Assembly (NCBI GenBank): GCA_963747535.1
Contig: CAVVFX010000002.1
Span: 310,001-374,000, forward strand
Direction: 5' to 3'
Length of the DNA stretch: 64,000 nucleotides
DNA from: CAVVFX01 sp963747535
GTDB lineage: Bacteria; Acidobacteriota; Terriglobia; Bryobacterales; Bryobacteraceae
Shown: positions 41,772 to 52,613 of the stretch, in pieces
How positions within the stretch are numbered: position 1 is the stretch's first letter
How the letters are laid out: every line of letters starts with the position of its first letter
Made by a program: the position numbers and the translations under genes
Notes under the pieces: model-generated
What the model was told of the DNA's origin: nothing
Seen by the model: the letters and a program-made list of their open reading frames with translations, nothing else
Database searches by the model: none

Positions 41772-42990
41772 CTACAAGTGGATTCCGGTCACTTGGGCCA
41801 TCGGCGCCGTGCTGCATTTGGGACAAGCCCTACGTTTTGCGGTGGTATCGGGCGGAGTTGCCGATTCCAACAGGAATTGCCGCGTGTCGGTGCTCACGTT
41901 GTCCTGCGCCGAGACGGAGAACTTCATGTCGAAGTCCTGCAGCGGAGTTCCGGACAGTATGCCTGTAGTGGGATCGAAGCCAGCCGCTACCGGAGAGGTC
42001 CGTATTGACCGACCACGTGACCGCACCGCTGTTGCCGGCAGCGCTGAACGTGTAGCTGAACGGCGTCCCGGTGATGGCGCGGGCAGCGACTGCGATCCCG
42101 TGATGGTCAAACCTCGCACGGGAATCGTCACCCCGAGGTGTTCAGAGAGCATGGCTATCGGTGACGTGAAAGGTTAAGCCGGCGCCGTTCTGCACGCTAT
42201 CGATCGTCAAGGTCCCGTCGGAGGAAAGCTGGGCGAGCCCCGGGACTGGAAAGGGGAAGGCGTAGTCGCTTTGCCAGGTGTAAGGAGGCTGCCACCGACC
42301 ACTTGAAGGGTGCGATGGTAGGCTGACCCAAATAACCGGCAGGCAGGATATTCGATACCAATACCAGGTTCGCGACCGTGAGTTGCAGCGCCTGCTGGAA
42401 CTGATCGCCGTTAGCGTCGGTTACGTGCACGGTAAAGCTGTAGGCGCCGGTTGCCGTGGCGCTGCCCGACAGAACTCCGCTGCCGGATCGAGTGAAATCC
42501 CATTGGGCAGGCTGCCGGCAGTAATGGCGAACTCATGTCACCGTCAGCGCTGGAGATGGCGTAGAGCGGCTGCACGTAGGGCGCATTCACAGCGGCTTTC
42601 GGCAACGCCGATTGCGCGATATACAGGCGTTGGGCTGATCCCATGCCTCGAGATAATCGGGCGTAGAGAAGCCCGTGGTCTGAAAGACCGGGTGCCTTTA
42701 TCGAAGGTCCCATTGAATCGCACAGAACTCCTAACGAACGGGATGGGCGTCATGATCAGCATTCCCGCGGTTCCGGATCGTCGACGAACATGGAAGTGAT
42801 ATCCGGAACGTCTTGACCGGCGGTGATCGTGCCGCCCGTGCCCTGGATATCAAATTCGAGCGGCACCCTGCAGTGAGCGGTAGTCGATCGTCAGAATATA
42901 TCCGCCAATCCAGCGCCCGGTGACAAGATCCTTCCAAATTGATCGTCGGCGCAACCGAGTGGGAGAGTGTAGTTGCCGGTCAGCAGCATG
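41772..42990 (-). pseudogene. Degraded secreted Ig-like (He_PIG) protein
   Basis: Pieces of one protein are spread over several minus-strand frames. In translation order they are GNYTLPLGCADD, GGYILTIDYRSLQG, IAQSALPKAAVNAPYVQPLY, HVTDANGDQFQQALQLTVAN and GFDPTTGILSGTPLQDFDMK. The ALPKAAVNAPY...G-DPTTGILSGTP pattern is the He_PIG Ig-fold repeat that is common in acidobacterial surface proteins. At least four frame changes are needed, so it is a pseudogene or carries several sequence errors. The rest of the parent protein cannot be rebuilt. Confidence 0.7.
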
Positions 42991-44189
42991 TCAATGCCGG
43001 CGGTACGACGATGTTGGTGATTGATGGTCCGCGAGAACGGCCGTGCTGCCGAGCAGAACGACACCGCAGAAAACGTACGCTCCCCAGTCACTCGCGCGGC
43101 CCGCCGCTCGGCCCAAAATCCGGTTGCCGTTGCATCGCGCGAAAGTTCCGTGCCACGGCCAACGAATAGCCAAAGCAATGCGACGATCGCGGGAAGTGCA
43201 ACCAAACCTGATTCCGCGGTCAGTTGCAGGAGATCGTTGTGGGCGGTGGGAGTGAAACTGGCGTTCGAAAGGAAATGTTGTCCCCAGTCGGTTTGGAACA
43301 TCCGCGCCTGAACCTCGGGGAAATGCATGCCGAAGGCGCCCGTGCCCACGCCCGATGGCGCGCCACCGATCACGCGTGCCGTGACCAGCCAGATCCATAG
43401 CCGCCCGCGGAGTGAATCCGAGTTGACCAGATAGCGCAGCATATCTGGCCGGAAAGAGGTCGCAACGAGGCTGGCCAGAAACGCGCATCCGGCCAGGGTG
43501 ACGGCTTTACGCGGCACGCGGATGCCGCTTGTAAGAACGAGCGCGACGATCCCGATTCCGAGTGACAGCCAGGCACCGCGCGAGAAAGTGCAAGGTAGCC
43601 CGGCCGCCATCAACGCCAATGCGGCGGCGGAGAGCCTGGCAAACTTGCCGTTGAGACCTCCGAGCGTAACCAACATCGCGGCGACGAGGAACTCGCCGGT
43701 CCAGTTCGGGTTGCCAAACGTGCCGAACGCGCGCCACTTGCCCGGGAGTTCCTGCGATGGAAAAACAGGATCCCCGGCAATTGTCTGGCAGAGCACGTAG
43801 GCAGCCTCCAAGGCGCCAACCGCGGTGAAGACGGCAGCCAGACGAGTGCGGCCGGCAGGCGAAGAAATAGCGGAGGAAGTAACGGCGAAAATCGCCAGCC
43901 CGCTGGTAAAGAGAAGGGCGGTATCATACCTGGTCGCGCTGCGGAGCGAACATGCCCCCAGGATCGCCAGGGCTGCGATCGGCCACCACAGCGGGGTCAG
44001 GGCTACGCTGCGGACCTTCGCCGCCCAAAGCACCAGAAGCGCAGGAGCGGATGCGACCAGCACCAGTTCCTTGGCTGCCACCCAGGGCTGCGCTAGAGGG
44101 GTGATGAAGATCAGCGGGAGTACCGCCGCCAGGAGGCACACGGAGGCTTCAGGTGAACAGACTCTAGATTCCGCGCTGGAATCACCCAC
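42991..44189 (-). pseudogene. O-antigen ligase-like membrane protein with 3' frameshift
   Basis: The first ~360 residues read as an intact Wzy_C/WaaL-type protein. They have about ten membrane helices and the FGNPNWTGEFLVA and PTAHNDLLQLTAESGLVALP motifs that mark the ligase loop. Near 43105 the conserved reading moves to another frame (ASDWGAYVFCGVVLLGSTAVLAD), a net -1 change, and the sequence then ends in unrelated residues. Without the shift it would polymerise or transfer O-antigen or glycan to lipid. Loss of the last helices makes function doubtful. The He_PIG pseudogene follows directly. Confidence 0.75.
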
Positions 44190-44426
44190 AGATATCCCTG
44201 TTTACATATTTTAGGAGCTTTATATCCCTAACACCAGAATTATTTTGGGGTACCGGCATCAGGGTGTGCGCAGACGATGTATGGCCATCTTCGATCTTCT
44301 TTTGGCTCGGCGGGAGTGATCCGCATGGCTCTGACGCCATTCCTCCCGACGAAGCGGCCGCTCCCGTCCAGAGTCTGTGTTACGGCCGGACTTGTCCTTC
44401 CAGCGCAAATCTCGGATGATAACCTA
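44190..44426. other. Intergenic region upstream of thiE
   Basis: About 237 bp between divergent genes. It is AT-richer next to the ligase start (ACATATTTTAGGAGCTTTAT, 44204-44223), a likely promoter zone. No defined TPP riboswitch core was recognised by eye. Confidence 0.45.
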
Positions 44427-45071
44427 TTGATCTTCAGTACACACCGGCAAATCTATCCCATCCTCGACTGCGAGACGCTTCGCGCACGAGGATGTTCCGC
44501 GATCGAGGCAGCCAAGGCTATGCTCGACGCCGGAGCGGAGATTCTGCAGTATCGCCACAAGTATTTCTGGAGCCGCGAGGTTCTCGCAGAAGCCGAACGC
44601 GTGGGCGAGTTGTGCCGCGCGCGCGGCGCCTTATTCATGATCAACGATCGGGCGGACTATGCCAAACTGCTTGGCGCAGGGGTGCATCTCGGTCAGGACG
44701 ATCTTCCGCCGCGAGCAGCCCGGACGTTGCTCGGAGCCGGCGCGGTGATCGGGTATTCGACGCACAACGCCGCGCAACTTGCGGCCGCCGCAGCGGAACC
44801 GGTGGATTATGTAGCGCTCGGGCCGATATTTGCCACGGGATCGAAGCGCAACCCGGATGCAATCGTGGGCGTCGGGAGTTTGAGGGAGTGGCGCAGCCTG
44901 ATCCCGCAACCGCTGGTGGCGATCGGGGGAATCACCCGGGACAATGCAGCGGAAGTGTGGAGCGCGGGAGCGGATATGGTCGCGGTGATCGGTGATGTAT
45001 TTCCGGCGGTGTGCGATGCTGAGTCGATCAGAGAACGGATGGTTGAATGGCAACGGTTGACACAGACGTAA
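44427..45071 (+). CDS. thiE: Thiamine phosphate synthase-like protein
   Basis: The conserved fold begins at IYPILDCETL; the TTG at 44427 gives 214 residues and is preferred to a longer frame starting at 44277. Family motifs: EILQYRHK (where ThiE has VQLRxK), FMINDRADYAKLLGAGVHLGQDDLP, IGYSTHNAAQL, DYVALGPIFATGSK and VAIGGITRDNAAEV. The enzyme joins the thiazole and pyrimidine moieties of thiamine in the cytoplasm. QYRHK replaces the usual QLR-K stretch, so a ThiE-like paralogue (TenI) is possible. Its stop overlaps the permease start by 25 bp. Confidence 0.85.
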   Translation: MIFSTHRQIYPILDCETLRARGCSAIEAAKAMLDAGAEILQYRHKYFWSREVLAEAERVGELCRARGALFMINDRADYAKLLGAGVHLGQDDLPPRAARTLLGAGAVIGYSTHNAAQLAAAAAEPVDYVALGPIFATGSKRNPDAIVGVGSLREWRSLIPQPLVAIGGITRDNAAEVWSAGADMVAVIGDVFPAVCDAESIRERMVEWQRLTQT

Positions 45072-46445
45072 GAACAGGACTCGTCAAGGGACTCGGGCTG
45101 ATCGACGCCACGACGCTGGTGATGGGCTCGATGATCGGGTCCGGCATTTTCATCGTATCGGCCGATATTGCGCGGCAAGTGGATTCACCGGGCCTGCTGA
45201 TCATGGTCTGGCTGATCGGCGCAGCGCTGACGATTGCGGCGGCGCTGAGCTACGGCGAACTCGCGGCCGCTATGCCGCACGCCGGCGGACAGTACGTCTA
45301 TCTGCGGGAAGCGTTTGGTCCGCTCGCCGGCTTCCTCTACGGTTGGACGCTGTTCCTGGTGATTCAGACCGGAACCATCGCGGCGGTGGCGGTGGCGTTT
45401 GCCAAGTTCACAGGAGTGTTCGTGCCGTGGATCTCGGCGAGCAATTATCTGATCGGCGCAGGGAAGATCGGGCTGACCACGCAACAGTTGCTGGCAATCG
45501 CGGTGCTGGTGTTGTTGACCGCGGTCAACACGCGGGGCATCCGCACCGGCGCGATGGTGCAGAACGTGTTCACCTTCGCGAAGGTGGCGTCCCTGCTGGC
45601 GCTGGTCGGGTTCGGCTTTTTGCTGGGAAGAAATACGCCGGCCGTCGAGGCTAATTTTCACGATTTCTGGCGGCATGCGGATTGGGGCTTCAATACGATT
45701 CGCCTGGTCGGCGTGGCGATGGTCGGGGCGCTGTTTTCATCGGATGCCTGGAACAACGTAACGTTCACGGCGGGCGAGGTGCGCAATCCGAGGCGCAATT
45801 TGCCGCTGTCGCTCGCCCTGGGCGTGGGCGTGGTTTCGCTGCTCTATGTCGGGTTGCAACTTCGTTTATCTGAATGTGCTGACGCTGGATGCGATCAAGA
45901 CTGCGCCGGAGGACCGCGTGGCAACGGCGGCAGCGGCGGTGATGTTCGGACCGGTCGCGGTGCAGTTGATGGCCGCAGCCATCATGGTGTCCACGTTCGG
46001 CTGCTTGAATGGAATGATTCTCGCCGGAGCCCGCGTGTACTATACGATGGCCCGCGACGGGCTGTTCTTCAAGCGGGTGGGAACGCTCGATCCGCAGAGG
46101 CACACGCCGGTGACGTCTCTCGGCATCCAGTGCGCGTGGGCAGTGCTGCTGACGCTGAGCGGGACGTACAGGGATCTTCTCGACTATGTTATCTTTGCAG
46201 TTCTGTTGTTTTACATCCTGACGATCGCTGGTCTGTTCGTGCTGCGCCGCACGAGACCCGATATGGAGCGTCCCTATCGGGCTTTCGGCTACCCCGTTGT
46301 TCCGGCAGCTTATATTGTGGTCGCGGGAGTGATCGAAATCCTCCTGCTGGCCTACAAGCCGAACTATACCTTTCCCGGACTCGTCATTGTGCTACTTGGC
46401 GTACCGGTTTATTACATATCGCGGAAGAAAGCGAGTCTGATATGA
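45047..46445 (+). pseudogene. Amino acid permease 1 (APC superfamily), one frameshift
   Basis: Two overlapping frames join into one ~465-residue APC permease. The first ends at VSLLYVG and the second continues CNFVYLNVLTLDAI, requiring removal of one G in GGG at 45851-45853. The N-terminal LVMGSMIGSGIFIVSADIA motif, twelve hydrophobic helices, the FTAGEVRNPRRNLP loop and RTRPDMERPYRAFGYP near the C-terminus all fit LAT-like permeases. With the shift the protein stops being membrane-like. Either the gene is freshly inactivated or the base is a sequence error. It overlaps the next permease by 4 bp (ATGA). Confidence 0.8.
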
Positions 46446-47893
46446 GCTTATTTCAAGTAAAACCGCTGGATCGAATCGTGGCGGAAGCGGACGCGGGTGA
46501 GCATCATCTGAAGCGTACGCTAGGGCCCGGCAATCTGGTCGCACTAGGAATCGGCGCGATTATCGGCGCGGGACTATTCTCGCTGACCGGGATCGCGGCC
46601 GCCGAGAATGCCGGGTCCCGCCGTGGTGTTTTCATTCATCATCGCGGCGATCGGCGTGCGCCTTCGCGGGCATGTGCTACAGCGAATTCGCCACCATGAT
46701 TCCCATCGCGGGCAGCGCCTATACCTACGCCTACGCCACCATGGGCGAACTGCTCGCCTGGATCATCGGCTGGGATCTGGTGCTCGAGTATGCGGTGGGC
46801 GCGGCGACCGTCTCGGTGAGCTGGTCGAGATATGTGACCAAGCTGCTGCACTCCTTTGGAGTGAATCTCCCTCCGAGCCTGGTGAATTGTCCATGGGACT
46901 CGACGCCAGGCCTGATCAACCTACCGGCGGTGTTCATTGTCATTTGCGGTTTCGATCCTGCTGATGATCGGCATCTCGGAATCGGCGCGGGTGAATGCGG
47001 TGATCGTGGTGATCAAGGTGACCATCGTCATCATCGTGATCGGCGTCGGCTTCGCTTACATCAAGCCGGCGAACTACGTGCCGTTCATCCCGCCCAACAC
47101 CGGCGAGTTCGGCGAGTTCGGATGGAGCGGAGTCATGCGCGCGGCCGGGGTGATCTTCTTCGCGTATATCGGGTTCGACGCGGTTTCGACCGCCGCGCAG
47201 GAAGCGCGGAAGCCGCAAGCGCGACATGCCGATCGGCATCATCGGATCGCTGGCGATCTGCACGATTCTGTATGTGCTGTTCGCGCGCGTCCTGACCGGC
47301 ATGGTCAACTACAAGACTTTCCGCGGCGACGCTTCGCCGGTTACCACCGTGATCCACCTGTTCCCGAGCGTGGCGCTGCAGGTGGCGATTCAGGTCGGCA
47401 TTATCGCCGGTTATACGTCGGTCATTCTGGTCATGCTGCTGGGGCAGTCGCGTGTGTTTTACTCCATGTCGCGCGACGGGCTGCTGCCGAAGGTATTCTG
47501 CGACGATTCATCCGAAGTTGCGGACGCCGTGGCGCTGCAATCTGATCTTCATGGTCTTCGTTTCGCTGTTCTCGGGCTTCCTGCCGATTTCGAAACTGGG
47601 CGATATGACCAGCATCGGCACCTTGCTGGCATTCGTGATCGTGTGCGTCGGGGTGATCGTGATGCGGAAGACCAATCCCGAATGCACCGCGCCCCTACCG
47701 GACGCCGTTTGTGCCGATCGTGCCGATTCTCGGCGTGCTGGTGTGCCTGTCGATGATGGTGTCGCTCGATGTCATGACTTGGTACCGGCTGGTGATCTGG
47801 CTGGCGATTGGAATGGCGATTTACTTTGGGTATAGCAAGTCGCATAGCCATTTGTCCCGCGGAGAGCTGGCGGGAACGACGACGCGGCATTAG
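46442..47893 (+). pseudogene. Amino acid permease 2 (YfnA/CAT-like), six frameshifts
   Basis: Joining seven frame segments restores a ~483-residue permease that aligns end to end with Bacillus YfnA. Landmarks are GIGAIIGAGLFSLTG, MCYSEFATMIPIAGSAYTYAY, VIFFAYIGFDAVSTAAQEAR, MPIGIIGSLAICT, VFYSMSRDGLLPK and PFVPIVPILG. The breaks are at about 46613, 46656, 46945, 47219, 47505 and 47689, and each is undone by deleting one base. Conserved residues are otherwise undamaged, so inactivation, if real, is very recent. Confidence 0.8.
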
Positions 47894-47921
47894 AGCTGGC
47901 GCCGCGTCATGCTCCGCGAGT

Positions 47922-49504
47922 CGACTATGGCGTCCAACTGCCCAGGCTTTGCCAGCCCATGCTAAGCCCCGCATTGGAGGCAGTATCCGCCCAGATATTC
48001 TGGGCGCCCGTGAAACCGGACTCGAACGTCAAAGCCAGATTGAGCGTCAGGGTGTTGCCCGAGTCGACCACCGACGAACTCCCTACGTTCAGACTGCATT
48101 GACTGTTCTGCAGAGTCCCGCTGGTGCCCAGGGTCAGGGGACCCAGCGTCCCCGAGCCGGCGTTGTTGCCCAGGTAGATCTGTTTGCTGGACGGGCTGTA
48201 GTAGATATAGCAGCCACCGGCGGCAGTGAGCCCGGAGTTGATAATGATCTGTTGCCAAGCCATGTCCTGGTAGCCGGAAGAGTCCGTAAACACGAAGCTG
48301 AAGGTCTGCGATATACCGCTGCCCGACGATGGGCTTACCGAAGTCGCCGCCGGCCCTGCTGCTCCCGGGGTCCATGTCCCCAAGGTTTGCCAGCCCATGC
48401 TAAGCCCTGCATTGGAGGCAGTATCCGCCCAAATGGTTTTGGCTCCAGTGAAACCCGACTCGAAGGTCAAAGCCAGATTGAGCGTCAGGTTGTTGCCGGA
48501 GCCGGTCGCCGTGGAACTCCCCACGTTCAGACTGCATTGACTGTTCTGCAGAGTCCCGCTAGTGCCCACGGTCACGGGACCCAGCGTCCCCGAGCCGGCG
48601 TTGTTGCCCAGGTAGAGCTGATTGCTGGACGGGCTGTAATAGATATAGCAGCCTCCCGCGGCAGTGAGCCCGGAGTTGATAATAATCTGTTGCCACGCCA
48701 TGTCCTGGTAGCCGAGCGGGTCCGCAAACACGAAGCTGAAGGTCTGCGATACACCGCTGCCCGACGATGGGCTTACCGAAGTCGCAGACGGTGGCGTGGC
48801 GCTCGCTGGGGTCCATGTCCCCAGGGTCTGCCAGCCCATGCTGAGCCCCGCATTGGAGGCAGTATCCGCCCAGATGGTTTTGGCGCCCGTGAAACCGGAC
48901 TCGAAGGTCAAAGCCAGATTGAGCGTCAGATTGTTGCCCGAGCCGGTCGCCGTGGAACTCCCCACGTTCAGAACGCATTGACTGTTCTGCAGAGTCCCGC
49001 TGGTGCCCACGGTCAGGGGACCCAGCGTCCCCGATCCGCTGTTGTTGCCCACGTAGATCTGTTTGCTGGACGGGCTGTAGTAGATATAGCAGCCTCCCGT
49101 GGCAGTGAGCCCGGAATTGATAATGATCTGTTGCCAAACCATGTCCTGGTAGCCGAGCGGGTCTGCAAACACGAAGCTGAAGGTCTGCGATAAACCGGTG
49201 CCCGACGATGGGCTTACCGAAGTCGCCGACGGTGGCCCTGCGGTTCCCGGGGTCCATGTCCCCAGGCTTTGCCAGCCCATGCTAAGCCCCCCACTGGAAG
49301 CAGTATCCGCCCAGATGTTCTTGGCACCCGTGAAACCGGACTCGAAGGTCAAAGCCAGATTGAGCGTCAGATTGTTGCCCGAGCCGGTCGCCGTGGAACT
49401 CCCCACGTTGAGAAGGCATTGGCTGTTCTGCAGCGTCCCGCTGGTGCCCAGGGTCTGGGGACCCAGTGTTCCCGAGCCGCTGTTGTTGCCCAGGTAGATC
49501 TGAT
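47922..49504 (-). repeat. Long direct repeat, copy A (3' part of NHL gene A)
   Basis: About 1.58 kb that matches 53406-54988 at a constant offset of 5,484 bp, with roughly eight differences noticed by eye. The match begins just past the stop codon (CGACTATGG) and fades near 49505. Confidence 0.9.
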
Positions 49505-52500
49505 TGTTGGATGGGCTGTAGTAGATATAGCAGCCTCCCGCGGCAGTAAGCCCGGAGTTGATAATGATCTGTTGCCAAACCATGTCCGGGTAGCCGAGCG
49601 GGTCCGCAAACACGAAGCTGAAGGTCTGCGATATACCGGTGCCCGACCGCGGACTCACCGACGTCGCCGACGGCGGCGTAGCGCTAACCGGGGTCCATGT
49701 CCCTAAGCTCTGCCAGCCGAGGCTGAGCGCTGCATTGGAGGAGGTATCCGCCCAGATGGTCTTGACGCCCGTGAAACCGGACTCGAAGGTCAACGCCAGA
49801 TTGAGCGTCAGATTGTTGCCGGAACCGGTCGCCGTGGAACTCCCCACGTTCAGACTGCATTGACTGTTCTGCAACATCCCGCTGGTGCCCAGGGTCTGGG
49901 GACCCAGCGTCCCCGAGCCGCTGTTGTTGCCCAGGTAGATCTGATTGCTGGACGGGCTGTAGTAGATGTAGCAGCCTCCCGCGGCAGTGAGCCCGGAGTT
50001 GATAATAATCTGTTGCCACGCCATGTCCTGGTAGCCGAGCGAGTCCGTAAACGCGAAGGCGAAAGTTTGCGATAAACTACTGCCCGACGCAGGCGTCACG
50101 GAGACGGCCCAGGGCGCCTCCACTACGATAGGGACATTCCAATAACCCAACGGCGCCCAACCGGATGATCGCCCGCCGACACTGGCCGCGCTGGCGAATA
50201 CGGACTTCGTTCCGGAGAAGCCGGCAGTGAAGGTCAGACCTACGTTTACTGTCAGAGTATTTCCGGAGGCTGCCGCGCTGGAGGTGGCTCCGTTTACCGC
50301 GCACTGGCTATTCTGGATCGTTCCGGTCTCGCCCAACATGATAGGTCCCGCCAAGGTCGAACCTGCATCGGTCAGCAGATAGATGGAGCTGTGCACGAGG
50401 TCGATCAGCACCTTGCACATCGGCGGGAGATTGAGGGTGGCGCCGATGAGCGACGTTGCCGAAACTATGTCGGACGCGCCGGCCGGATCGTAAAAGACGA
50501 AGCTGAAGGTCTGGCTGGCACCGCTGCCCGACGCTGGTGTAACCGAAACGGCCGAAGGGGGCGCCAACACGCCCGCTGTCAGTTCCCGGACTCGATTGTT
50601 GCCACCGTCAGCGATGTAGACTCTCCCGGAACTGTCAACAGCGACGCCTTGTGGATAGTTCAACTCGGCAGACGAAGCCACCAAGTCATCGCCGTTGTAG
50701 CCAGGCGTCCCGTCGCCCGCGACGGTCGTGATGATACCGCCTGATACTTTCCGAATTCTGTGATTGTACGTGTCTGCGATGTAGAGGTTTTCGGAACTGT
50801 CGACTGCAATGCTCTCGGAGAAGGACAGCAAAGCTGAGATGGCTTCGCCGCCGTCGCCCCCGAAACCCGATCCACCGTTGCCCGCTACGGTGGTGATCAT
50901 CCCTCCCGACACCTTGCGGATTCGATAATTTTCGGTGTCTGCGATGTAGAGGTTCCCGGAGTTATCGACCGCGACACCAAAAGGAACCCACAGGGAGGCC
51001 AACGTAGCGTCGCCGCCATCCCCTGTGAATCCCATTCCCCCGTTGCCCGCCACGGTCGTGATGATGCCTGCGGACACTTTGCGGATGCGACCGTTTCCGG
51101 TGTCTGCTATATAGAGATTTCCCGAGCTATCCAAGGCGACGGTCTCGGGGAAGTTCAATTGGGCTGAGGTAGCGGCGCCCCCGTCGCCGGCGTAGCCGCA
51201 GTTCCAGTTGCCGCTGCCAGCCACGGTTGTGATGGTGCCTCCTGACACTTTGCGGATGCGACAGTTGTCGGTATCCGCGATATAGAGAGTTCCCGAGCTA
51301 TCGAGCGCTATGCCTTCAGGGTAGGACAGCTCCGCTGCGGCAGCGCTGCCTCCATCACCGTTGTAGCCACAGATGCTGTTTCCGGCAACCGTTGAAATAA
51401 CTCCCGAACCGAAAGCTACCTTGCGCACCACGCAGGAATTGAGATCGGAGATGAAAAGATTCCCGCTGCTATCGGCTACCGCATACTGCGGTTGATCGAG
51501 TTGCGCACTCGTCGCGACCCCTCCGTCTCCGGTCTCGCTTAACCCGTTACCCACAACCGTGGTGATGATCCCGCCGGCTATTTTGCGGATTCTATTGTTG
51601 TGCGTATCCGCGATATAGACATTCCCGACGCTATCGACCGCGACGCCATAAGTCAGGGACAGTTCAGTGGAGGTGGCAAGCAGGTTGTCGCCGGTATAGC
51701 CCTCATTGCCATCGCCCGCCACAGTTGAGATAACTCCGCCTGAAACCAAGCGGATTCTGAAGTTGACCGAATCGGCGATATAAAGGTTCCCAAAACCGTC
51801 GACGGCGACGCCGTTGGGAGCGTATAGCCCGGCTGAGGTAGCGCTGCCGCCATCGCCTGAAAAACCGTCGTACCCGTTACCCGCGACAGTCGTGATGATT
51901 CCCCCGGATACTTTGCGGATTCGACTGTTCTCCGTGTCCGCGATATACAGGTTTTCGGAACTGTCCACGGCGACGCCTCCGGCATACGTCATCCCGGCGG
52001 CGGTCGCGCTACCCCCATCGCCCGAGAAACTGTATATGCCATTGCCGGCTATGGTCGTGATGATCCCTCCCGATACCATGCGAATGCGAGAGTTGTAGGT
52101 GTCTGCGATATAGAGGTTCCCGGAGCTATCGAGCGCAGCCCCCCTGGGATTGTTCAGCTCGGCCCGGGAAGCTACGCCGCCGTCACCAGAAAAGCCAGCG
52201 TACCCGTTTCCTGCCACGGTCGTGATGATCCCGCCAGACACCTTGCGGATTCTGTTGTTGTAGGTGTCCGCGATGTATAGGTTCCCGAAACTGTCGACAG
52301 CAACGCCCCACGGGTTGTTCAACTGAGCCGATGCCGCGGCGCCGCCATCGCCTGCAAACCCGCAGGCGCCAATGCCGATGACCTGCGTCAGGAGACCGCT
52401 GGAATTCACCATCCAAACCTGGCACAAATATGGCAACGCAATGTAGCGATTACCCGCCAGGTCCACGGCTATTCCTGAGGGCTGACCCAATCCGTAGCTG

Positions 52501-52613
52501 GTCGCGCTTTGGCTGGTGACGATGGCGCCGCCTCCCGCAACCGTACTGATCGTGTAATTCTGTGCATTTGCTGGCGAAACCGCGAAAAGCAAGAGCACAA
52601 TCATCTTCCACAT
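47925..52613 (-). CDS. Giant secreted NHL-propeller protein A with six Ig-like repeats
   Basis: A 1,562-residue protein with a signal peptide (MWKMIVLLLFAVSPANA) and then YTISTVAGGG. Twelve NHL-type blades follow (pattern GVAVDSSGNLYIADTxNxRIRKVSGG, about 55 residues each). Blades 1 and 7 are the divergent ones, each with a cysteine pair, so two six-bladed propellers are likely. The C-terminal half has six repeats of ~147 residues with starts like ATSVSPSSGSGISQTFSF, the first divergent. Each later repeat has two cysteines (GGCYIYY and NSQCSLN) and ends W-Q-S/T-L-G-T-W. No enzyme motif is present; the protein is probably extracellular and binding. It is convergent with the permeases. Confidence 0.88.
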   Translation of the reverse strand: MWKMIVLLLFAVSPANAQNYTISTVAGGGAIVTSQSATSYGLGQPSGIAVDLAGNRYIALPYLCQVWMVNSSGLLTQVIGIGACGFAGDGGAAASAQLNNPWGVAVDSFGNLYIADTYNNRIRKVSGGIITTVAGNGYAGFSGDGGVASRAELNNPRGAALDSSGNLYIADTYNSRIRMVSGGIITTIAGNGIYSFSGDGGSATAAGMTYAGGVAVDSSENLYIADTENSRIRKVSGGIITTVAGNGYDGFSGDGGSATSAGLYAPNGVAVDGFGNLYIADSVNFRIRLVSGGVISTVAGDGNEGYTGDNLLATSTELSLTYGVAVDSVGNVYIADTHNNRIRKIAGGIITTVVGNGLSETGDGGVATSAQLDQPQYAVADSSGNLFISDLNSCVVRKVAFGSGVISTVAGNSICGYNGDGGSAAAAELSYPEGIALDSSGTLYIADTDNCRIRKVSGGTITTVAGSGNWNCGYAGDGGAATSAQLNFPETVALDSSGNLYIADTGNGRIRKVSAGIITTVAGNGGMGFTGDGGDATLASLWVPFGVAVDNSGNLYIADTENYRIRKVSGGMITTVAGNGGSGFGGDGGEAISALLSFSESIAVDSSENLYIADTYNHRIRKVSGGIITTVAGDGTPGYNGDDLVASSAELNYPQGVAVDSSGRVYIADGGNNRVRELTAGVLAPPSAVSVTPASGSGASQTFSFVFYDPAGASDIVSATSLIGATLNLPPMCKVLIDLVHSSIYLLTDAGSTLAGPIMLGETGTIQNSQCAVNGATSSAAASGNTLTVNVGLTFTAGFSGTKSVFASAASVGGRSSGWAPLGYWNVPIVVEAPWAVSVTPASGSSLSQTFAFAFTDSLGYQDMAWQQIIINSGLTAAGGCYIYYSPSSNQIYLGNNSGSGTLGPQTLGTSGMLQNSQCSLNVGSSTATGSGNNLTLNLALTFESGFTGVKTIWADTSSNAALSLGWQSLGTWTPVSATPPSATSVSPRSGTGISQTFSFVFADPLGYPDMVWQQIIINSGLTAAGGCYIYYSPSNNQIYLGNNSGSGTLGPQTLGTSGTLQNSQCLLNVGSSTATGSGNNLTLNLALTFESGFTGAKNIWADTASSGGLSMGWQSLGTWTPGTAGPPSATSVSPSSGTGLSQTFSFVFADPLGYQDMVWQQIIINSGLTATGGCYIYYSPSSKQIYVGNNSGSGTLGPLTVGTSGTLQNSQCVLNVGSSTATGSGNNLTLNLALTFESGFTGAKTIWADTASNAGLSMGWQTLGTWTPASATPPSATSVSPSSGSGVSQTFSFVFADPLGYQDMAWQQIIINSGLTAAGGCYIYYSPSSNQLYLGNNAGSGTLGPVTVGTSGTLQNSQCSLNVGSSTATGSGNNLTLNLALTFESGFTGAKTIWADTASNAGLSMGWQTLGTWTPGAAGPAATSVSPSSGSGISQTFSFVFTDSSGYQDMAWQQIIINSGLTAAGGCYIYYSPSSKQIYLGNNAGSGTLGPLTLGTSGTLQNSQCSLNVGSSSVVDSGNTLTLNLALTFESGFTGAQNIWADTASNAGLSMGWQSLGSWTP

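Noticed and set aside
44190..44426. TPP riboswitch upstream of thiE
   Set aside because: The conserved TPP core (CUGAGA and ACCUGAU-like blocks) could not be found.
45047..47893. Programmed frameshifting in the permeases
   Set aside because: Seven +1 events in about 2 kb without a shared slippery site or stop-codon context have no precedent in bacteria. Pseudogene or sequence error is far more likely.
47808..49193. 461-residue plus-strand open frame
   Set aside because: It is the antisense of the repeated Ig-like domains of NHL gene A. Its own repeats mirror theirs, and it has no recognisable domain. The similar frame at 53433-54677 is rejected for the same reason.
47925..50090. Regular ~440-bp periodicity, possible CRISPR or satellite
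   Set aside because: The period is far too long for CRISPR and the units are in-frame coding repeats.
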